A stretch of DNA of 64,000 nucleotides from Pseudomonas sp. StFLB209 (GCF_000829415.1 NZ_AP014637.1:5783001-5847000), one strand, 5' to 3'; positions 50,032-59,237 are shown, numbered from the stretch's first letter. Program-made: numbers and translations. The notes: a model not told the origin generated them from the letters alone.

Positions 50032-50120
50032 CCGCCGCGTGAGCGGCATTGGCGACACCAGCGATCGCCATGCAAGACGCTATCGCTGCGCCACGAACTA
50101 CTGAGTTTTTTTCACAAAGA

Positions 50121-50167
50121 CATGAAAACGCCCCCTACTAATCAGCAGACTCGCGGACAGTCAACAT
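50121..50167 (+). promoter_or_regulatory. Compound element upstream of hydrolase gene
   Basis: CATGAAAACGCCC then CCTACTAATCA (50134-50144), and GTCAACAT at 50160-50167. Both parts recur with identical spacing upstream of the LysR/MFS pair (52352-52398). The gap from CCTACTAATCA to the gene start is also nearly equal (108 and 110 bases). Confidence 0.6.
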
Positions 50168-50252
50168 AGCGGTCACCGGGAACAGCAGCCACCACCGGTA
50201 GCGGTTCTGGCTGGCCTGACCTTTGACTCCTGCTTGATAAGGTGCACTGACT

Positions 50253-51383
50253 GTGAGTAGTTCTTTAACGATTACCCAAGCCAACTCCAATCCCCTGCCT
50301 GTTGCCGGCAAACCCCGCGCGCGGCTGGCGGCCATCGGTATTTTTCTCGCCTCACTCGGCCTGCTTTCCCTGCCAGCCGGTTCCGCTCTTGCCGCGCAGG
50401 CACTGAAGGCCCCGGCGATCCCCGCAGGCGCTGATAACTTTTATAACAGCGCCAGCGTCACCGTGCAGAAAGTGACGTTCAAGAACCAGTACAACATGCA
50501 GGTCACCGGCAATCTGGTGACACCGAAAAACCTTGATCGCAAGGCCAAGGCACCCGCCATCATCGTCGGCCATCCCATGGGCGCGGTGAAAGAGCAAAGC
50601 GCCATGCTCTACGCGCAGAAACTGGCTGAGCAAGGCTTCGTAACCCTGGCCATTGATCTGCCGTTCTGGGGCGAAAGCGAGGGCCAGCCGCGCAATCTGG
50701 TGGCTCCCGAGCTGTACACCGAAGCGTTCAGCGCAGCGGTCGATTACCTGGGCACAAGTGACCTCGTTGACCGTGACCGTATCGGTGTATTAGGCATTTG
50801 TGGCAGTGGCAGTTTCTCGATCAGCGCGGCCAAACTCGACCCGCGCCTGAAAGCCGTTGCCACCGTCAGCATGTACGACATGGGTGCCGTTACCCGCCAT
50901 GGCCTGCAGCACTCCGTGACCCTGGACAAGCGCAAGGCGTTGCTCGCCAAAGCGGCCGAACAGCGCTACACCGAGTACACCACCGGCAAGGGCATTTTCC
51001 TTGATTACCTGCCCGCGCAGGCGGATGCCGAGACCGACCCGATAACCCGCGAGTTCTGGGAGTTCTACCGCACGCCACGCGGGGCGGCCACCCCGCAAGG
51101 CATGACGCTGGAGCAAACCCAGAACCGCATGCTGAGCAGCGAAATCCGTTTCATGAATTTCTACCCGTTTAACGATATAGAAACGATTTCACCACGCCCG
51201 ATGCTGTTCATCACAGGTGATCAGGCACACTCCAGGGAGTTCAGCGAAGACGCCTTCCAGCGCGCTGCCGAACCCAAGGAGCTTTACTACGTCAAGGGTG
51301 CCGGGCACGTCGATTTGTATGACCGTGCCGACCTGATTCCCTGGGAAAAACTGACCGGCTTTTATCAGCGCAATCTCAAGTGA
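50253..51383 (+). CDS. Exported alpha/beta hydrolase-fold protein
   Basis: The 376-residue protein begins with a long signal-like segment (to about residue 48, LPAGSALAA) and continues as an alpha/beta hydrolase: oxyanion-type VGHPMGAVKEQ, nucleophile elbow LGICGSGSFS (C183 in the usual nucleophile place, S185 nearby) and a late GAGHVDLYDR histidine. It starts with GTG after AAGGTG. Its upstream element is shared with the LysR/MFS divergent promoter, so it is probably regulated by that LysR protein. The substrate is unknown. Confidence 0.8.
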   Translation: MSSSLTITQANSNPLPVAGKPRARLAAIGIFLASLGLLSLPAGSALAAQALKAPAIPAGADNFYNSASVTVQKVTFKNQYNMQVTGNLVTPKNLDRKAKAPAIIVGHPMGAVKEQSAMLYAQKLAEQGFVTLAIDLPFWGESEGQPRNLVAPELYTEAFSAAVDYLGTSDLVDRDRIGVLGICGSGSFSISAAKLDPRLKAVATVSMYDMGAVTRHGLQHSVTLDKRKALLAKAAEQRYTEYTTGKGIFLDYLPAQADAETDPITREFWEFYRTPRGAATPQGMTLEQTQNRMLSSEIRFMNFYPFNDIETISPRPMLFITGDQAHSREFSEDAFQRAAEPKELYYVKGAGHVDLYDRADLIPWEKLTGFYQRNLK

Positions 51384-51435
51384 CCGCCTCGGTGCTCCGC
51401 TCGGGGCACCGTTGTACAGGGCTCGCCAGTGACGA

Positions 51436-52329
51436 TCAGGGTGTGTAGCGCAACGCTTGCACCAGAGCCGCGAACGCTGGCGAGGCCTGCCTTCGATTCG
51501 GGTAATACAGGTGGAACCCCTGAAATGTCGGGCACCACTGCGGCAGCACTTCGATGAGTCGGCCATCGGCAAGGTAAGGCGCGACCAGCTCTTGCGGGAC
51601 ATAGCCGATGCCGATTCCATCCAGAGCTGCATTGAGTACGTGAACAATGCTGTTGAACACCAGCGGTCCTTCGCCCTTGACTGTGAAGGGCTTGCCGTCT
51701 CGCTCGAACTCCCAGGCGTAGATCGATCCGGACGGCCGGTGACGAATATTGATGCAGGTGTGCTTCATCAAGTCGTAGGGCGTGGCCGGCGCGGGGTTAC
51801 GTTCGAAGTAAGCCGGCGTGGCGACCAGCGACAGTCGCCAGTCTGGCCCGATGCGCACCGCAATCATGTCCTTGCTGATGGCCTCCCCGAGGCGAATGCC
51901 AGCATCGAAGCGTTCTTCCACCACATTGGTGAAGCCATAGTCGACGAACAATTCCAGTACGATGTCCGGGTATTGCTCAGTGAACCGCTTGAGCTTCGAC
52001 CTCACGCACAACTCAATCGAATCGTCCGTACAGGTGATACGGATGGTCCCGCGCGGCGTCTCGCGCAAATCGTTCAACGCCTCAACCTCGGCAGCGATCT
52101 GCTCGAACAGCGGTGCGACGGAACGCATCAACCTGTCACCGGCTTCGGTCGTCGAGACATTGCGCGTCGTACGCGACAACAGCCGCACGCCCAGCCGCTC
52201 TTCAAGCCCCCGCAACGTGTGGCTGAGCGCCGAAGGCGTGACACCCAGTTTGACCGCCGCTTTGGTAAAGCTCTGATCGCGGGCAACGGCCACGAAGGCT
52301 TGTAGATCGTTGATTTTGTGCCGGCTCAT
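51436..52329 (-). CDS. LysR-family transcriptional regulator
   Basis: The 297-residue protein has the N-terminal LysR winged helix-turn-helix (FVAVARDQSFTKAAVKLGVT; SALSHTLRGLEERLGVRLLS) and a C-terminal effector domain with CINIRHRPSGSIYAWEFE. It belongs to the CrgA/DhcR-like group that regulates neighbouring oxidoreductases and exporters. It is divergent from an MFS gene; a compound element in the gap also occurs upstream of the hydrolase gene 2 kb away, giving a likely three-gene regulon. Confidence 0.9.
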   Translation of the reverse strand: MSRHKINDLQAFVAVARDQSFTKAAVKLGVTPSALSHTLRGLEERLGVRLLSRTTRNVSTTEAGDRLMRSVAPLFEQIAAEVEALNDLRETPRGTIRITCTDDSIELCVRSKLKRFTEQYPDIVLELFVDYGFTNVVEERFDAGIRLGEAISKDMIAVRIGPDWRLSLVATPAYFERNPAPATPYDLMKHTCINIRHRPSGSIYAWEFERDGKPFTVKGEGPLVFNSIVHVLNAALDGIGIGYVPQELVAPYLADGRLIEVLPQWCPTFQGFHLYYPNRRQASPAFAALVQALRYTP

Positions 52330-52351
52330 TCCTGAATTTTTCTCAGCAACT

Positions 52352-52398
52352 CATAAAAACCATACCTACTAATCATGCCAATGCCGATACGTCAACAT
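52352..52398 (+). promoter_or_regulatory. Compound element in LysR/MFS divergent promoter
   Basis: CATAAAAACCATA then CCTACTAATCA (52365-52375), and GTCAACAT at 52391-52398. The first 24 bases match 50121-50144 at 19 positions, and the second block is identical and equally spaced. Probable binding site of the LysR regulator. Confidence 0.6.
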
Positions 52399-52485
52399 GG
52401 CCTTGAACGATCAGCCGTGGCCTCAGCCGGCGGCTGAATACTTTTCGGCAAGCCATTTCGTGAATAACGGTTACGAGTGACGTCA

Positions 52486-53724
52486 ATGAACAACCCAAGC
52501 ATCGAGCCGGTCCACGAGGACCTGTCCGCCCCACAGGCACCGGCACACTGGAGCGGCGTATGGGCCATGACCCTGTGCGTCTTTGCGCTGATCGCCTCAG
52601 AGTTCATGCCCGTGAGCCTGCTGACGCCCATCGCGACCGAACTGGGCGTCAGCGAGGGCCTGGCCGGTTATGGCATCGCCATTTCCGGCACCTTTGCGGT
52701 GCTGACCAGCCTGTCCATCTCATGGATCGCTGGCGCCATGAACCGCAAGACGCTGTTGCTGCTGCTGACCGCACTGATGTGTGTGTCAGGACTGGTGGTG
52801 GCGCTGGCCAGCAACTACATCATGTACATGGTCGGGCGCGCCCTGATCGGCGTGGTGATCGGCGGCTTCTGGTCGATGTCGGCAGCTGTCGCCATGCGTC
52901 TGGTGCCTGCCGAAAACGTGCCCCGTGCCTTGGCGATCTTCAACAGCGGCAATGCCCTGGCGACCATCGTCGCCGCCCCTCTGGGCAGCTATCTGGGCGG
53001 TATCATCGGTTGGCGCGGTGCGTTTTTCTGCCTTGTTCCGGTCGGGCTGATCGCCCTGATCTGGCAATGGATCAGCCTGCCAGCGATGCAGGCTGCGCCT
53101 CGGGCGAGAGGATCGGCCAATGTATTCACGCTGCTGGGCAATCCACTGGTGGCGCTGGGCATGCTCGCGGTGGGCCTGTTCTTTATGGGCCAGTTCGAAC
53201 TGTTCACCTACATTCGTCCGTTCCTGGAAACCGTGCCCCGCGTTGATGTACCCACCTTGTCGACGATGTTGCTGGCACTGGGTATCGCCGGCTTCATAGG
53301 CACCCTGCTCATCGGTTCATTCATCAAACAAGGCCTGTATCGAACCCTGATCGTCATCCCTTTGCTGATGGCTGGACTGGGCATTGGCCTGGTGGCATTC
53401 GGGAATTCGGTTGCGATGGTCTTCGTGCTGCTCGCCTTATGGGGCCTGGTCGCCACCGCCGCGCCGGTGGGCTGGTGGTCATGGCTGGCTCAATCGGTAC
53501 CGTTTGATGCCGAAGCAGGCGGCGGGCTGATGGTGGCGGTGATCCAGCTCTCTATTGCTCTGGGTTCCACGCTGGGGGGTGTGCTGTTCGATACCCAAGG
53601 CTATCAAACCACCTTCGTTGCCGCAGCCATTGTGCTGATTGCTTCGGCTGCCCTGACGTTGGCCACCGCCCGCATCAACGCCTCCCGAAATCCGCTACGC
53701 GGCCAGATACCTGATTGCCCATAA
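52486..53724 (+). CDS. MFS efflux transporter (NepI/YdhP-like)
   Basis: The 412-residue membrane protein has twelve spans and resembles the NepI/arabinose-efflux branch (EFMPVSLLTPIATELGVSEG, GGFWSMSAAVAMRLVP, VGWWSWLAQSVP), which exports nucleosides, sugars or drugs. I chose the ATG at 52486; a GTG three codons earlier (52477) is possible. It is divergent from the LysR gene. Its last 30 bases overlap the end of the converging azlD gene. Confidence 0.86.
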   Translation: MNNPSIEPVHEDLSAPQAPAHWSGVWAMTLCVFALIASEFMPVSLLTPIATELGVSEGLAGYGIAISGTFAVLTSLSISWIAGAMNRKTLLLLLTALMCVSGLVVALASNYIMYMVGRALIGVVIGGFWSMSAAVAMRLVPAENVPRALAIFNSGNALATIVAAPLGSYLGGIIGWRGAFFCLVPVGLIALIWQWISLPAMQAAPRARGSANVFTLLGNPLVALGMLAVGLFFMGQFELFTYIRPFLETVPRVDVPTLSTMLLALGIAGFIGTLLIGSFIKQGLYRTLIVIPLLMAGLGIGLVAFGNSVAMVFVLLALWGLVATAAPVGWWSWLAQSVPFDAEAGGGLMVAVIQLSIALGSTLGGVLFDTQGYQTTFVAAAIVLIASAALTLATARINASRNPLRGQIPDCP

Positions 53725-54021
53725 CACCGCCATCCCGACCGCCAGGGTCAGCACCGTACTGCGGGTCTTCCAGGCCACCAGCGCAGCGATGACGGCGGCC
53801 GGGATTTGCGGGTTGCTGATATCGATGCTGCTCTGGCCTGCCGGGTAGACCACCGCTGGCAACGCCAGCGCGGCCATGACACTGGCGGGCACGTACAGCA
53901 GTGCCCGCGTGAACAGCGCCGGAACCTGCCAGCGGCCTTGCAGCTCGATGAAACACAGGCGGATGGCAAAGGTGCCGATACCGACGGCAGCAAACATCAA
54001 CCACATGGTCAGCTCGCTCAT
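53695..54021 (-). CDS. azlD: AzlD-family branched-chain amino-acid transport protein
   Basis: The 108-residue membrane protein has four short spans (MWLMFAAVGIGTFAIRLCFI start; TVLTLAVGMAVLWAIRYLA end) and matches AzlD, the small partner of AzlC in branched-chain amino-acid export. The ATG at 54021 follows GGAGG and overlaps the azlC stop (ATGA-type). Its 3' end overlaps the end of the MFS gene by 30 bases. Confidence 0.88.
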   Translation of the reverse strand: MSELTMWLMFAAVGIGTFAIRLCFIELQGRWQVPALFTRALLYVPASVMAALALPAVVYPAGQSSIDISNPQIPAAVIAALVAWKTRSTVLTLAVGMAVLWAIRYLAA

Positions 54022-54752
54022 TGAGCCTCCTCGGTCGCAGGCGCTGCGCTCTTGCCCGACGCATTGGTCAACCGCTCGATCCACAGCCCGGCCACGATGC
54101 CACCCAACGAGGCGACGATCAGCCCCAGGTTATACGGCAACCTCGCCAGCCACACCGCCAGCAGGCCACCAACCACCGCCGCGCCCAGGCTCGGTTTGCT
54201 GCGAATGCCGGGCACCAGCAGGGCCAGGAATGACAACGGGATTGCAAAGCCCAGCGACCAGTTTTCCGGAATGCTCGCGCCGACATACACCCCTGCTACC
54301 ACCGAGAGCATCCAGGCCAGCCACATGGCGACCGCGGTGCCAGCGTAGAACGGAAACAGATAGGGCCCCAGTTCACCGGAAAAAGCCTTCAGGCTGCACA
54401 GCGCAAAAGACTGGTCAGACAAGAGATAAGCCGACGGCCAGGACCAGCGCCGCGGCAAATGCTGCAGGTGCGGTGCAAAGGTGGCGCCATACATGATGAA
54501 GCGCAGGTTAATGATCCACGCGGTGACCACGATGGCGATCGGCACCACCCCGGTGTGCATCAGTTGCAGCACTGCCATCTGTGCGGAACCGGAATAGAAC
54601 ATCGCGGCCATGCCCAGAGTGGTCGCCGGTGACAATCCCATATTGATCGCGGTCACGCCCGTCACCAGGCCAAAGGGAATCACCCCCGGCGTCAGTGGTA
54701 GCAGTACGCGCACCCCGTGCATGAAGGCATGTCTGGCCGAGGGATAAGGCAT
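54018..54752 (-). CDS. azlC: AzlC-family branched-chain amino-acid transport protein
   Basis: The 244-residue protein is the larger AzlCD component, with multiple spans and the family segments PLTPGVIPFGLVTGVTAI, MFYSGSAQMAVLQLM and NLRFIMYGATFAPHL. AzlCD-type exporters (BrnFE in corynebacteria) expel branched-chain amino acids or analogues. The start follows AAAGGA. It is divergent from a LysR regulator gene, which is the likely controller. Confidence 0.9.
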   Translation of the reverse strand: MPYPSARHAFMHGVRVLLPLTPGVIPFGLVTGVTAINMGLSPATTLGMAAMFYSGSAQMAVLQLMHTGVVPIAIVVTAWIINLRFIMYGATFAPHLQHLPRRWSWPSAYLLSDQSFALCSLKAFSGELGPYLFPFYAGTAVAMWLAWMLSVVAGVYVGASIPENWSLGFAIPLSFLALLVPGIRSKPSLGAAVVGGLLAVWLARLPYNLGLIVASLGGIVAGLWIERLTNASGKSAAPATEEAQ

Positions 54753-54930
54753 CGGGTTTTCCTTTTTATGTGGGCACAGTCACCCGCACCGGGTTATCGC
54801 GGCAGTTATAAGGCTGAACGTGAAATAGGCTGCAGGGCACCCTGTGCTGGGCGTGGTGCGTTAGAGTGTAGGGCCCGGCGGCTGGCCGGCGGAATCGACT
54901 TTTTATGCAGATAAACAGGTAGTTTTTGTT

Positions 54931-55884
54931 ATGCGCGAAGGCTCTCAGACTGATCTGGCATTGCTGAAAATGCCCTCTTTCAAGGCCATGCGTTCGTTTG
55001 TCGCCGCCGCCCGGTATCGCAGTTTTACCCGCGCCGCCGATGCCCTGTGTGTGACCCAGGCGGCGATCAGTCGGCAGATTCGTGACCTTGAGCTGCACCT
55101 GGGCACTGACTTGTTCGTACGCAGCGGCCGGGACCTGCGCCTGACCCCTGCCGGCACGCTGCTGTTTGATTCGGCGCAGCTCTCGCTGCTCAATATCTTC
55201 CACACCACCGAGCGGATTCGTCGCCAGACCAGTGATAAAGACACCCTGACGCTGTGTTGCACCCATGCATTTTCATCGATGTTTTTGGCACACCGGCTCA
55301 CGGATTTCCTCGCCAGCAATAACGACGTCGGCCTCAACGTCATCACCACCGAACGCTTCCAGGATATCGAGCCTGGGATCGAACCCGATGTTTTCGTCAC
55401 CCAGGCGCTGGATGAGCGGCCGGGCTATCTGCGCGTGCCGCTGTTTCATGTCGTCGTTTACCCGGTCTGCAGCCCGGCCTACCTTGAAGCTCAACCGCAA
55501 TTACCGACCTTGCAAGGCATGCGTGACAGTGCGTTGCTGGACCTTGACCCTTATGGCCGGTCACAGCTGACCGAGCAGTTCGACTGGAACGCCTGGTTTG
55601 CCTGGTTCGCGCAGGACCTGGCGGGTGCTGCGACGCCTCGGCCAGCGGCGTTCAGCAGCAATGACTACAACCTGCTGATCCAGATGGCCCTGAACGGCCA
55701 GGGGATTGCGCTGGGCTGGGATCACCTGGTCAAACCGCTGATTGCCCAGGGCCGCCTGGTCCGTCCGGTGAGCGAGCAAGTGGTGTTGCGCGATGAAGTC
55801 CACTATCTGGTGATCAACGAAAACAAAGCCCAGGTGCCGGCCTGTCAGCGGCTGACTGAGTGGTTGCTCGAACAATTCAAATGA
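54931..55884 (+). CDS. LysR-family transcriptional regulator (GcvA-like)
   Basis: The 317-residue protein has the LysR DNA-binding region (FVAAARYRSFTRAADALCVT; AAISRQIRDLELHLGTDLFV) and an effector domain with the GcvA-type ending (SSNDYNLLIQMALNGQGIAL). It is divergent from azlCD and may respond to an amino acid. The ATG at 54931 lies close to the divergent promoter; MPSFKAM at residue 14 is an alternative start. Confidence 0.88.
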   Translation: MREGSQTDLALLKMPSFKAMRSFVAAARYRSFTRAADALCVTQAAISRQIRDLELHLGTDLFVRSGRDLRLTPAGTLLFDSAQLSLLNIFHTTERIRRQTSDKDTLTLCCTHAFSSMFLAHRLTDFLASNNDVGLNVITTERFQDIEPGIEPDVFVTQALDERPGYLRVPLFHVVVYPVCSPAYLEAQPQLPTLQGMRDSALLDLDPYGRSQLTEQFDWNAWFAWFAQDLAGAATPRPAAFSSNDYNLLIQMALNGQGIALGWDHLVKPLIAQGRLVRPVSEQVVLRDEVHYLVINENKAQVPACQRLTEWLLEQFK

Positions 55885-55905
55885 GCGCGGTCATCCTCAC
55901 CGGTT

Positions 55906-56721
55906 TCAGCCCACTCGTAACCATAGCCCGGTAGCGTCATCGCTGGCCTTGAAACGCGGATAGCGCAGGCAAGCCGCGTCTTGGCGTTCAATGTCGCGCA
56001 GTTGCCGGGCCAGAGGCGCCAGCCCGTGCTGCAGAACCTGAGCGACGAAGCCGGCAGGGTCATAAGCCTGGTAGGTATCGAACAATGCCGCGAAACCGTC
56101 GCTGAGCAGCAGCAGGTCGTCGCCCTGCGCCACCGGCACCCGTACATATTCAGTGTTGATCCGGGCATGCCCGGCATCGATACCCAGCACCGCCTTGGGC
56201 CGCTCGCGGGCCGCACGGCGGTCGGCCAGGACTTCGGGACTGCGCACCGCTGCGGCTCCGGTGCCCGGCCCCAGTGCTGCGGCCTCGGCGCGCTCGCGCT
56301 CGCGGTCGGGTTGCGGGGTCAGAAAGGCGATACCCGCGGCGCTGCGGTGCAGCACGATGCAGTCGGCCATGAAGCCACACACCAGCGAGTCGCCCTCGAT
56401 GGCCACGGCGGCAAACGCTGCACGCGGCAGTTCCCAGCCGGCCAGCGGCTCGCGCCGCCGCTCACCTTCATAGGCGCCCGCCACGGTGTCGAACACCTGG
56501 GCGCAGATGTCGGTTAACGAGCCATTCGCCGCTGCGAACGCCCGATGCGCAGTACCCGCCAGCCAGGCGGCCCCGCCGCGCGCGCCCAGCAACCCGGCAG
56601 GACCAAGGTCGGTGGCACCGTCGATGACCCAGGCATGGCGCTCGGCGCTGCCGGCGCGGTCATCATTGGCGACGTTCAGCCTGCCAGCCAGGCTGATGGA
56701 TTCGATCAGGTCCAGATGCAT
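55906..56721 (-). CDS. PP2C-family serine/threonine phosphatase-like protein
   Basis: The 271-residue protein resembles compact bacterial PP2C phosphatases. Metal-binding acids are visible in NDDRAG, in AWVIDGATDLG and in LLLLSDGFAALFD near residue 210. The regulatory target is unknown. I chose the ATG at 56721 with GGAGA upstream; a TTG at 56745 is the alternative. It converges on the LysR gene and lies downstream of the PEP-mutase-family gene on the same strand. Confidence 0.8.
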   Translation of the reverse strand: MHLDLIESISLAGRLNVANDDRAGSAERHAWVIDGATDLGPAGLLGARGGAAWLAGTAHRAFAAANGSLTDICAQVFDTVAGAYEGERRREPLAGWELPRAAFAAVAIEGDSLVCGFMADCIVLHRSAAGIAFLTPQPDRERERAEAAALGPGTGAAAVRSPEVLADRRAARERPKAVLGIDAGHARINTEYVRVPVAQGDDLLLLSDGFAALFDTYQAYDPAGFVAQVLQHGLAPLARQLRDIERQDAACLRYPRFKASDDATGLWLRVG

Positions 56722-56787
56722 CGGGATGGGTCTCCGGAAAAACAAGGCGCGAGTCTAGACCACGCGATGGCCGGGATGTTCGAGGCG

Positions 56788-57612
56788 CTAGCCCTTCATC
56801 AAGTCATTCATGGCCTTGAACGCGATCGCGTCGCGGGCGAAGTTGAAGGTGCCTTGCTCTCTGACTTCTTGGGCCGCACGCAGCAGGCCGCCCAGCGCGG
56901 CTCTGGCAAAGGAGCTGCCCAGACTGATGCGGCGTACCCCCACCTCGGCCAACTGCGCCACGCTGTAGGCGGCGCCAGACAGGCCCATCACGACATTGAC
57001 CGGTTTATTGACTGACTCGCAGAGGGTTTTGATCGATTGCAGATCAGGCAGGCACGGTGCATACAGCACATCGGCGCCGGCCTTTTCGAAGGCCTGTAGC
57101 CGGCGAATGGTGTCGTCCAGGTTCTGGATGCCGAAGCTGTAGTTCTCGGCGCGGGCCACCAGGGTGAACGGGAATGCCAATGCCCTGGCGGCTTCGGCGG
57201 CGGCGCTGATGCGCTCTACCGCGTGGTTGAAGTCGTACACGGTTTGGCCCTTGCGCCCTGCGCCGTCTTCGATCGAGCCGCCCACCAGTCCGGCCTCGGC
57301 CGCCAGGCCGATGGTGCGCGCGACCGCGTCGGGCGAGTCAGCGAAGCCGTTTTCAAGGTCGGCGCTGACCGGCAGTTCAGTGGCCTGCACAATGGCCTTG
57401 GCGTTTTCCAGAATCTGCTCGCGCGACAACAAGCCCTCGGTATCGCGCACGCCCAGGCTGAAGGCAAGACCGGCGCTGCTGGTCGCCAGCGCCTCAAAGC
57501 CCAGCGAGGCCAGCAACCGTGCGCTGCCGGCGTCCCAGGGGTTGGCCAGAATCAGCGGCTCATTACGCTCGTGCAACCCCTTGAACACCTGGGCTTTGGT
57601 TGATTGACACAT
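56788..57612 (-). CDS. Isocitrate lyase/PEP mutase-family protein
   Basis: The 274-residue TIM-barrel protein belongs to the isocitrate lyase/phosphoenolpyruvate mutase family (LANPWDAGSARLLASLGFEA, SADLENGF, GSIEDG, VARAENYSFG). The catalytic K(K/R)CGH motif of isocitrate and methylisocitrate lyases is absent, so it should be a different C-C or P-C bond enzyme such as an oxaloacetate decarboxylase- or phosphonopyruvate-hydrolase-like member. The ATG at 57612 follows GGAGG. The substrate cannot be read from sequence. Confidence 0.85.
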   Translation of the reverse strand: MCQSTKAQVFKGLHERNEPLILANPWDAGSARLLASLGFEALATSSAGLAFSLGVRDTEGLLSREQILENAKAIVQATELPVSADLENGFADSPDAVARTIGLAAEAGLVGGSIEDGAGRKGQTVYDFNHAVERISAAAEAARALAFPFTLVARAENYSFGIQNLDDTIRRLQAFEKAGADVLYAPCLPDLQSIKTLCESVNKPVNVVMGLSGAAYSVAQLAEVGVRRISLGSSFARAALGGLLRAAQEVREQGTFNFARDAIAFKAMNDLMKG

Positions 57613-57771
57613 GTTTGCCTCCTCCACTGATGAGCCGTCCCAGGGCGCAGGATAGCGCAGTGCCCAGCCGCGCTGGCTGACACTACGGCACTGATCGCCT
57701 TGGCGGTGGTCGAAACCGGGTTATTTGTTCCTGATCTGCCAACAGATCGGCCAGGCACCCCGGAGAATTTC

Positions 57772-58605
57772 GTGTCCAAACAGTCCAAAACACTCCTGTC
57801 CTTGTTGCTCGCCGTCAGCGTTCTGAGTGGCTGCGCACACTCTTCTAACGCGCCAAACGCCAGCGCGTTGCCAAGCAGCGATAAACATGTGCTTGTCGGA
57901 ATCTGGGCCATGCAGCCGTTGAACAACGGCATCGCCAACGTCACCGAATTCCGGGCTGACGGCAAAGCGCTGCTGTATCCGTTCAACTGCAGTGACAGGC
58001 AGGCGCAGCAGCCCGAGGTGTCCACTTACACGGTGGCGGACAACGGCCAGTCGATTCATATCGCATCTGCGCAAGAAAGCTTTGACCTTAAAGTTCTGGC
58101 CTTCGCCCCCAAAGCCATGCAGCTCGCCATGCAGGTTGCCGATCAGCAGTTGACGTTCGATTACGTCAAGGTCGACAAGGTCGCGCCACTGTGCGCGCTG
58201 CCGTCCGGGGCCGCCGCCGAACAGGCGCGTCAGTCGCCCTACCAGGCCAGCGACTTTGTCGCCGCGCCGCAGTTGCCGGCGCACCCACGCATGCAGCGCT
58301 ACCTGGGCACGTGGGCAATCGGCGATGTCGTGGAGCTGGAGATCCGCCGTGACCCGCAAGGCAAGGCTTATCTGTATCACGCCAGCAACACCAACTGGCA
58401 CTACCTGTACAACGATGTGCGCTGGATCGGCGATGCCCTGCATTTTCAGAGCTACAGCTACTCGGACAAACCCGAGCTGTTCAGCCACCCCAGCCACAAG
58501 TCACCGACCCAGGTGATTCTGCAGCCAACGCCTGACGGCAAGCTGCGTTACCTGTTGACGATCGAAGGGCGGGTGTTCGAAGAGACGCTGACCCGGGCCA
58601 AGTGA
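57772..58605 (+). CDS. Hypothetical lipoprotein
   Basis: The 277-residue protein starts with a lipoprotein signal and lipobox LSGC (lipidated cysteine 21). The rest is soluble and shows two beta-rich halves (VLVGIWAMQPLNNGIANVTE; MQRYLGTWAIGDVVELEIR) that look like an internal repeat of a lipocalin-like or META-type fold. I know no named family. I chose the GTG at 57772, which follows GGAG and gives the short leader; the longer frame has an unusual N-terminus. It is divergent from the PEP-mutase-family gene. Confidence 0.75.
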   Translation: MSKQSKTLLSLLLAVSVLSGCAHSSNAPNASALPSSDKHVLVGIWAMQPLNNGIANVTEFRADGKALLYPFNCSDRQAQQPEVSTYTVADNGQSIHIASAQESFDLKVLAFAPKAMQLAMQVADQQLTFDYVKVDKVAPLCALPSGAAAEQARQSPYQASDFVAAPQLPAHPRMQRYLGTWAIGDVVELEIRRDPQGKAYLYHASNTNWHYLYNDVRWIGDALHFQSYSYSDKPELFSHPSHKSPTQVILQPTPDGKLRYLLTIEGRVFEETLTRAK

Positions 58606-58620
58606 GCAACCGATGAGCCG

Positions 58621-58653
58621 GCCGGCCATGCCATGCTGCCGGGCATGGCCGGC
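58621..58653 (+). terminator. Perfect 12-bp hairpin after lipoprotein gene
   Basis: GCCGGCCATGCC (58621-58632) pairs with GGCATGGCCGGC (58642-58653) around a nine-base loop. It lies 15 bases after the stop. No T tract is present, so it may stabilise the 3' end or need Rho. Confidence 0.5.
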
Positions 58654-58808
58654 CACACGATCCACAGCCGGCAGCTGGCTAAACTGGCTGTTACCGAATG
58701 TGTAATAGCGCCCATTGGGCTGAACTAAAGCAGCGCCCCGACGATCCATTCCCATGCCCGACGCTATCGAGCCCCGCCCTGGAATGTGAACGATAAGGAG
58801 CGCCACCC

Positions 58809-59237
58809 GTGACCGTACCCGACCATCCCCCGTACCACGCAACCCCCGGCCCGCTTCACGGCATCCTGCTGGGCGGCAGCGTTGCGCTGTTTCTCGGCGC
58901 CTTGCTCAACGATATCGCCTATTACAACACCACGCAGATCCAGTGGAGCAATTTCGCCGCCTGGCTGATTGCCGGTGGCTTGCTGTTCGCAGGTCTTGCC
59001 GGCCTGTTTGCCATTACCAACCTGCTACGCGCCCCGCACAAGGGCGGCCGACCGCTGGCTTACCTGCTGGTGCTGCTGGCCACCTGGCTGCTGGGCCTGC
59101 TCAATGCCTTCGAACACGCCAAGGATGCCTGGGCGGTCATGCCGACCGGGCTGGTACTGTCCGTGATTGTCACCCTGCTGGCCGTGGTATCGGCCTGGAT
59201 TGCCTTCAGTAACCTGCGCACGGAGGTAGCACGATGA
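58809..59237 (+). CDS. Small four-span membrane protein (DUF2231-like)
   Basis: The 142-residue inner-membrane protein has four hydrophobic spans (about 18-38, 49-70, 83-103 and 113-133) and resembles DUF2231-type proteins. It begins with GTG after AAGGAG and overlaps the next gene by four bases, so it is probably an electron-transfer or membrane partner of the dehydrogenase-like lipoprotein encoded there. Function not established. Confidence 0.78.
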   Translation: MTVPDHPPYHATPGPLHGILLGGSVALFLGALLNDIAYYNTTQIQWSNFAAWLIAGGLLFAGLAGLFAITNLLRAPHKGGRPLAYLLVLLATWLLGLLNAFEHAKDAWAVMPTGLVLSVIVTLLAVVSAWIAFSNLRTEVAR

